From Croceibacterium_A sp039920345 (GTDB lineage: Bacteria; Pseudomonadota; Alphaproteobacteria; Sphingomonadales; Sphingomonadaceae): a DNA stretch of 16,352 bases. Every line of letters starts with the position of its first letter. Positions within the stretch are counted from its first letter, which is position 1. The stretch is taken from assembly GCA_039920345.1 (NCBI GenBank), contig JBDSDZ010000024.1:1-16352 (forward strand), read 5' to 3'. Below are positions 12,159 through 16,352 of the stretch, one piece after another. A program made the position numbers and the translations under genes. The notes beneath the pieces were generated by a model, which ran no database searches, was not told the DNA's origin, and worked only from the letters and a program-made list of their open reading frames with translations.

Positions 12159-13814
12159 TCAGCAACTCGGCGGCAGCAGCACCCCGCCGGTGCGCATTGG
12201 CTGGACGTCCTGGCGGAAGGTGGCGAGGTAGCCGGTGGCGGCGTTGACGTAGCCGGGGCCTTCGCGGCGCGCGAGTTCCTCGACCGTGAGGGCCACGTCG
12301 ATGCTGCGGTTGGCCACGCTGATGGTGATCACGTCGCCATCGCGCAGTTTGCCGATCGGGCCGCCGGTGGCGGCTTCAGGGGCCACTTCGGCCACGGTCA
12401 GGCCCTTCAGGCATAGGCCAGACAACTGCCCGTCGGTGACAAACGCGGTAGTCTTGGCGAGGCCAGCGGCGTCGAGCGCGAATAGGACCACGCTGGCGCT
12501 GCCGCCCATCGCCGGGCCGCCCTTCAGGCCCTGGTTACGCGCAACGACCACATCGCCGGGTTGCACCACGCCTTCGGCAATCGCGTCCATGCAGGCGAAC
12601 ACGTCTTCGAACACGCGCGCCGGGCCGGTGAATTCCTCGGGCCGGCTGCCGTCGCGGATGCCGAGGCGGACCACGGCGGTATCGGCAAAGCTACCCGACA
12701 GGATAGCGATGGCTGGGCCCTTGCCGACCGGGTCGTTCATCGGCCTGACCACGTCGGGGCCGGGGATTTCGTAGCCGGCGAGATTTTCCGCCAGTGTTTT
12801 GCCGGTGCAGGTCATCACCGAAGTGTCGATCCGGCTTTCGAGGCGCTTCAGGATGGCCCGCGCACCGCCCGCATCCTCGAACCGCTCGATCCGTACATCG
12901 CCCGTCGGGCGTACGGCGGAGAGGACGGGAACGTCGCTCATCTCTTCCCACATCTTGAAGATGTCGAGGCCGTTTTCGGCTTCCACGGCGGTTGCCTGCA
13001 GGTGTTTGATCGCGTTGATGCTGCCCGAGACGCCCAGCACCGTGGCAATCGCGTTGCGGAAAGCGCCTTCGGTCATGATCTGGCGCGGTTTCAGGTCTTC
13101 GTGGACCATTTCGACGATGCGGCGCCCGGCGGCGCGGGCATTGGCCTGCATCTTGGGGCTGTTGGCGCGCACCGGGGCATGGCCGGGCAGGCACATGCCG
13201 AGTGCTTCGACTACCGAATGCATGGTGTTGGCCGTGGCCATCCCCGCGCAGACACCCGGGCCCATGATCGCGTTTTCGGCAAGGTCGGCCACGGGAAACT
13301 TGGGCACCGCGCCAAAGCGTTCGCCAACCGCGCTCGACCATACGTCCTCGACATCGACCGGCTGGCCGTCGATCTCGCCCGCCTTCTGGTATCCGCCGAT
13401 GACCAGGATGGTCGGGATGTTGAGCCGCGCGGCGGCCATCAGGTGGCCCGGCGGGGTCTTGTCGCAGCTGGTCAGGCAGATCATCCCGTCGAGCAGGGCG
13501 GCTTCGACCTGCACTTCGATGTCGTTGGCGATGATGTCGCGGCCCGCCAGGATGTAGCTGCCGCGCTTGGCCGCGCCGGTGATGAAGTCGGACGGGGCAG
13601 CGGTGCGCACTTCGAACGGGATCGCCCCGGCGGCGCGGATTTCTTCCTTCACCATCTGGGCGATGGAATCGAGGTGGGCGTAACAGATCGCCAGTTCGCT
13701 GGAGGAATTCACCACCGCGATCTTGGGCTTGAGCATGTCCTCGTGGCTGAGGCCGAGCGCCTTCCAGTTGGCACGGCGACCGGGCGTGTTGACGGCGAGG
13801 CTCCGCAAGGTCAT
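12159..13814 (-). CDS. IlvD/Edd-family dehydratase (dihydroxy-acid or sugar-acid dehydratase)
   Basis: A 551-residue enzyme starting at ATG 13814 (MTLRSLAVNTPGRRANWKAL). The frame is open further upstream, but family homology begins here. Family members dehydrate 2,3-dihydroxy acids or aldonic acids to 2-keto acids with an Fe-S cluster and Mg2+. The three expected cluster cysteines are present at good spacing: Cys44 (AICYAH), Cys117 (TSCDK) and Cys189 (GVCAGMATANTM). Lys119 is the usual Mg-associated lysine, and a late TDGQLSG holds the likely catalytic Ser. The spacing resembles sugar-acid dehydratases such as L-arabinonate dehydratase, but the substrate cannot be assigned; a role in branched-chain amino acid synthesis is not excluded. 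The start lies one base after the transporter stop (TGACATG), so it is translationally coupled and probably acts on the imported compound. Confidence 0.9.
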   Translation of the reverse strand: MTLRSLAVNTPGRRANWKALGLSHEDMLKPKIAVVNSSSELAICYAHLDSIAQMVKEEIRAAGAIPFEVRTAAPSDFITGAAKRGSYILAGRDIIANDIEVQVEAALLDGMICLTSCDKTPPGHLMAAARLNIPTILVIGGYQKAGEIDGQPVDVEDVWSSAVGERFGAVPKFPVADLAENAIMGPGVCAGMATANTMHSVVEALGMCLPGHAPVRANSPKMQANARAAGRRIVEMVHEDLKPRQIMTEGAFRNAIATVLGVSGSINAIKHLQATAVEAENGLDIFKMWEEMSDVPVLSAVRPTGDVRIERFEDAGGARAILKRLESRIDTSVMTCTGKTLAENLAGYEIPGPDVVRPMNDPVGKGPAIAILSGSFADTAVVRLGIRDGSRPEEFTGPARVFEDVFACMDAIAEGVVQPGDVVVARNQGLKGGPAMGGSASVVLFALDAAGLAKTTAFVTDGQLSGLCLKGLTVAEVAPEAATGGPIGKLRDGDVITISVANRSIDVALTVEELARREGPGYVNAATGYLATFRQDVQPMRTGGVLLPPSC

Positions 13815-13815
13815 G

Positions 13816-15243
13816 TCAGGCGCCGACCGGCTGCGGGGCATTGGCCAGCGCTTCGGCTTCGGCAATTTCATCCATTTTGAGACGCCGGGCGAAGAAAGCC
13901 AATCCAATCAGGCCGATTACGACGCCGGCCAGGCACAGCACGGTGAAGTTGTATCCGTCGAGCACTGCCTGCCGGTCAGCCAGGAACCAGTACCCGCCGA
14001 CAATTGGCGCGGCGACTGCGGCAAACTTGGCCATGAAGCTGGCCCAGCCGCCGCCGGTCGAGCGCACGGAACTGGGATAATAAACGCTGGTCATCGAGAT
14101 GACTGCGGCGTGGCCCGCGCCGATGGTGACGATGCCAATCATGAGGACGGGTATAAACAACGCCCCGCCATCGATCAGGCCCAAGCCGATTAGCAACGCC
14201 AAGGGAATGCCCAGCAACGGGGCCAGCGCGATCCAGAGCGGACCTCGCCTTTCGGTAAACATCAGCAGGAAAACCCCGGCAATGGCGCCGATCAGCCCGC
14301 CAATTGAACTGAGGTTCGCGGCGACGGTCCGCTCGATCCCCAACTCCTCCATGAACAGGACCCCAAAACTCGCCTTAAGATAGATCGCGAAGGAGCTGAA
14401 GAAGTAGGTGAACCAGATCACCGGCGTGATGAACGCCAGTGTCCCTTTGAACAGCGCCGCCGACTTGGCCCACGGCGATTCTCCGCCGGACTTGCGCTCG
14501 TCAGCAAGCACCAGTTGCGTATAGCCGCGCTCGGCAAGGCCCGGGTCGAACCGGTTCAGCAACGGCATTACTTCGGCAATCGGCTTTCCCTTGGCAACCA
14601 TCCAGCGGGCAGACTCGGGCAGGGTAAATTGCAGGATGATCGCCAGCACAAAGGTTGCCACGCCAGAGGCCCAGAAAACCGCCTCCCACCCATAGCTGGG
14701 CGCCAGGAAATTGGTTACCTGCCCCGCGGCAGCGCTGCCAGCGGAAAAGCCGAGCATGATGATGGTCACCGCCGTGGCCTTCTTGCCGCTGGGCATAGAT
14801 TCAATGTTGAGCGACCAGGCTGGCGCGAGCAGGCCGCCAATTGCTAGTCCGCCAATGAAGCGCAAGACAATGAGCATTTCAGGGGTGCCAGCAAAACCGG
14901 TAACGAAGGTCAACAGTGCGCCGATCACGGTGCACCACAGGATCACCGGCCGGCGCCCGGAAATGTCGGCAATGTACGAGCCGACCAGCGAACCGATCAT
15001 CTGTCCGAGGAACGCCGCCGAACTGACGTAGCCAGTCATCACGTCGCTCAACCCCATTTCATCGCGCAAATAGGGGAGGGTGAACGAGATCAAGGAGAAA
15101 TCGAGTCCGTCGAAGAAAGTCACCAGGCATGAGATGATCAGCAGGCGGCGGTGAAACGGGGTCATCGCCCGATCGAGGAAGGCGCTTACATCGAGCGTCC
15201 GCCCGCTCCCCGCACCCGCCTCGGTTGCGATCCGATCCGCCAT
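13816..15243 (-). CDS. MFS transporter, aromatic/organic acid:H+ symporter (AAHS-like)
   Basis: A 475-residue, 12-helix permease. TM1 holds FFDGLDFSLISFTLPYL, the DGxD-type signature of AAHS members such as PcaK. The loop between TM2 and TM3 has a GSYIADISGRRPVILW motif, and an R-G-G segment (RFIGGLAIGGLLAPAWSLNIESMP) follows. Family members import aromatic or other organic acids with protons. ATG 15243 has GAGG close upstream. The gene precedes the dehydratase with a one-base gap, so the pair looks like an uptake-plus-dehydration unit for a hydroxy or sugar acid. The C-terminus is complete. No regulator directly adjoins it except the winged-helix gene upstream on the same strand. Confidence 0.9.
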   Translation of the reverse strand: MADRIATEAGAGSGRTLDVSAFLDRAMTPFHRRLLIISCLVTFFDGLDFSLISFTLPYLRDEMGLSDVMTGYVSSAAFLGQMIGSLVGSYIADISGRRPVILWCTVIGALLTFVTGFAGTPEMLIVLRFIGGLAIGGLLAPAWSLNIESMPSGKKATAVTIIMLGFSAGSAAAGQVTNFLAPSYGWEAVFWASGVATFVLAIILQFTLPESARWMVAKGKPIAEVMPLLNRFDPGLAERGYTQLVLADERKSGGESPWAKSAALFKGTLAFITPVIWFTYFFSSFAIYLKASFGVLFMEELGIERTVAANLSSIGGLIGAIAGVFLLMFTERRGPLWIALAPLLGIPLALLIGLGLIDGGALFIPVLMIGIVTIGAGHAAVISMTSVYYPSSVRSTGGGWASFMAKFAAVAAPIVGGYWFLADRQAVLDGYNFTVLCLAGVVIGLIGLAFFARRLKMDEIAEAEALANAPQPVGA

Positions 15244-15329
15244 ATTCCTCTACCTCTCATCGAGCCAGGCCGAATCTGCGTCCGGTCGCTTGGCGGGCTA
15301 TGCGTGGCCAAGCCGTAACAGCATTTACG

Positions 15330-15968
15330 CTAGGCACAAAGCCGCTCGGCGGCAGGCGCCGGGGCGCGTTCGGGCGCGATCCGGTAGCCGCTCACAGGGT
15401 CGGTTTCGACCAGGCCCTGGACCCCCACGGCAAGCAGCTTGGCGCGCAGCCGCGAGACGTGGACTTCAACCGTGTTGGTCCCGGGCTCGAAGTCGATCCG
15501 CCAGACTTCGCGCAGCAACCGGGCGCGCGAGACGCATTCGCCAGGGCGTTCGGCGAGACGCCAGAGCAGTTCGAACTCGCGCGGGTGGAGCGCCATCCAG
15601 CGTTCGCCGTGGCGCGCATCGCGGTATAGCAAGTCGAGCGTCACGCGGCCGACTTGCCGGCGGCGGGGCAGCGTTTCGCGGCTTTGGGCAATGCGGTTGG
15701 CGCGGATGGCAATTTCGGCCAGCGAGGCAGCGGCCGGCACCGCGTCCCCCGCGCCAGCTTCGAGCAGGTCAGCCCGGTCACGCCCGGATTCGACGCCAAG
15801 GAACAGGCAGCAGGACGGATCGGGCAGGTCGAGCAGGGCAGGAACCGGTTGATCGACAAGGCATACCTGGCACCCTGCCTCGGCCGGTCCGAGGGTCCAT
15901 CCCAAGGGCCGCAAATCCCATTGCGGCGAGGGTTCACGCCTCTCCCCGACCCAGCTGAATATGGACAC
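15330..15968 (-). CDS. OmpR/PhoB-type winged-helix regulator with a degenerate receiver-like N-terminus
   Basis: A 212-residue protein. GTG 15968 is chosen because AGGAG lies five bases upstream; the frame extends further but without a site. The C-terminal 90 residues are a clear Trans_reg_C domain (VTLDLLYRDARHGERWMALHPREFELLWRLAERPGECVSRARLLREVW…NTVEVHVSRLRAKL…VETDPVSGYRI). The N-terminal 110 residues keep traces of a receiver fold (CLFLGVESGRDRADLLEAGAGDAV…LAEIAIRAN), but I see no acidic pocket or phospho-acceptor Asp at the expected strand end. It is probably a phosphorylation-independent DNA-binding protein. It lies between the aminotransferase and the MFS/dehydratase pair on the same strand. 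Its target is unknown. Confidence 0.83.
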   Translation of the reverse strand: MSIFSWVGERREPSPQWDLRPLGWTLGPAEAGCQVCLVDQPVPALLDLPDPSCCLFLGVESGRDRADLLEAGAGDAVPAAASLAEIAIRANRIAQSRETLPRRRQVGRVTLDLLYRDARHGERWMALHPREFELLWRLAERPGECVSRARLLREVWRIDFEPGTNTVEVHVSRLRAKLLAVGVQGLVETDPVSGYRIAPERAPAPAAERLCA

Positions 15969-16082
15969 GGCGACTCCTGAGCTTGCAATCGTCTGGCAAG
16001 CCTTCGCCGTCCGAACGCGCAACGCAAGCCGCAGGCCCTGTGCGCGGAAAGGCCAAATAAACCAATCTCGCAGGAATACCTG

Positions 16083-16352
16083 TCAGGCGGCGGTGCTGTT
16101 GACGCCCATCGACTGCAGGTAGCGCTTCACGTTGCGCGCCGCCTGGCGCAGGCGCTGTTCGTTCTCGACCAGCGCGATGCGGACATAGCCTTCGCCGTCC
16201 TCGCCGTATCCCATGCCCGGCGCCACCGCGACATCGGCATGGGTCAGCAATTGCTTGGAAAATTCGAGGCTGCCCATGTCCTTCAAGGCGGGGGGCAGCG
16301 GGGCCCAGGCGAACATCGAAGCGGGCGGGGCGGGGATATCCCACCCGGCGCG
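16083..16352 (-). CDS. alaC: AlaC-type aminotransferase, C-terminal fragment (5' end outside the window)
   Basis: The minus-strand frame is open from the window edge (RAGWDIPAPPASMFAWAPLP) to TGA at 16083-16085, 89 codons. The sequence GSLEFSKQLLTHADVAVAPGMGYGEDGEGYVRIALVENEQRLRQAARNVKRYL is the C-terminal part of PLP-dependent class I/II aminotransferases of the AlaC (glutamate-pyruvate) type. The Arg of YVRIALVEN is the carboxylate-binding arginine. These enzymes interconvert pyruvate and glutamate with alanine and 2-oxoglutarate in the cytoplasm. The PLP lysine lies upstream of the window. LL-diaminopimelate aminotransferase-like enzymes are related and cannot be fully excluded from this fragment. 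Confidence 0.85.
   Translation of the reverse strand, partial: RAGWDIPAPPASMFAWAPLPPALKDMGSLEFSKQLLTHADVAVAPGMGYGEDGEGYVRIALVENEQRLRQAARNVKRYLQSMGVNSTAA

Noticed and set aside
11614..12165. Minus-strand open frame crossing both tRNA genes
   Set aside because: It translates tRNA and attachment-site sequence and has no coding character.
12561..13880. Long plus-strand open frame opposite the dehydratase gene
   Set aside because: It is antisense to a well-conserved enzyme, rich in His/Asp/Gly/Arg as expected from reversed GC-rich codons, and has no recognisable domain.
1..16352. CRISPR array or rRNA genes
   Set aside because: No regularly spaced short repeats and no rRNA-like sequence were seen anywhere in the window.

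Overview
The window has the GC content, codon use and gene families of an alphaproteobacterium, most likely a sphingomonad (Novosphingobium/Sphingobium type). This is inferred from the proteins and not proved. It falls into three parts: a carbohydrate-utilisation segment on the left, a small decaying genomic island in the middle, and a conserved chromosomal segment on the right.

Left (1-4231): the 3' part of a sulfatase, a FucP/GluP-type sugar MFS transporter that converges on it, and a LacI-family repressor divergent from the transporter. The divergent gap holds a perfect 14-bp palindrome that fits the LacI-family operator pattern. The likely logic is that the sulfatase strips sulfate from a sugar or polysaccharide, the permease imports the sugar, and LacI responds to it. 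A clean intrinsic terminator ends lacI.

Middle (about 4317-11933): an integrated element at tRNA-Thr(CGU). The intact tRNA lies at 11889-11964 (minus). A copy of its 3' half, ending inside the anticodon loop, lies 7,569 bp to the left. The two copies share 48 identical bases, inside a 133-bp repeat with 8 mismatches. No integrase gene is visible between them. Cargo: an XRE regulator; two small minus-strand genes; a plus-strand cluster (small protein, HTH protein with a C-terminal membrane anchor, hypothetical protein, multi-pass membrane protein, RadC-like JAMM protein, MarR-like winged-helix protein); an IS6-type transposase relic fused to a decayed MucR copy; a small secreted protein; a 30-residue hydrophobic peptide gene; a second MucR gene with an in-frame amber stop; and a PD-(D/E)XK-nuclease-like gene that appears frameshifted near its 3' end.

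Right (11889-16352): tRNA-Thr, tRNA-Cys, then all on the minus strand an AAHS-type MFS transporter coupled to an IlvD/Edd dehydratase, a winged-helix regulator with a receiver-like N-terminus that seems to lack the phospho-acceptor Asp, and the 3' end of an AlaC-type aminotransferase.

The best candidate for an undescribed system is the RadC-centred plus-strand cluster at 6027-8745 inside the tRNA-Thr island. Its genes are tightly packed or overlapping, and it combines a membrane-anchored DNA-binding protein, an integral membrane protein and a JAMM protein. Its function cannot be read from sequence alone.
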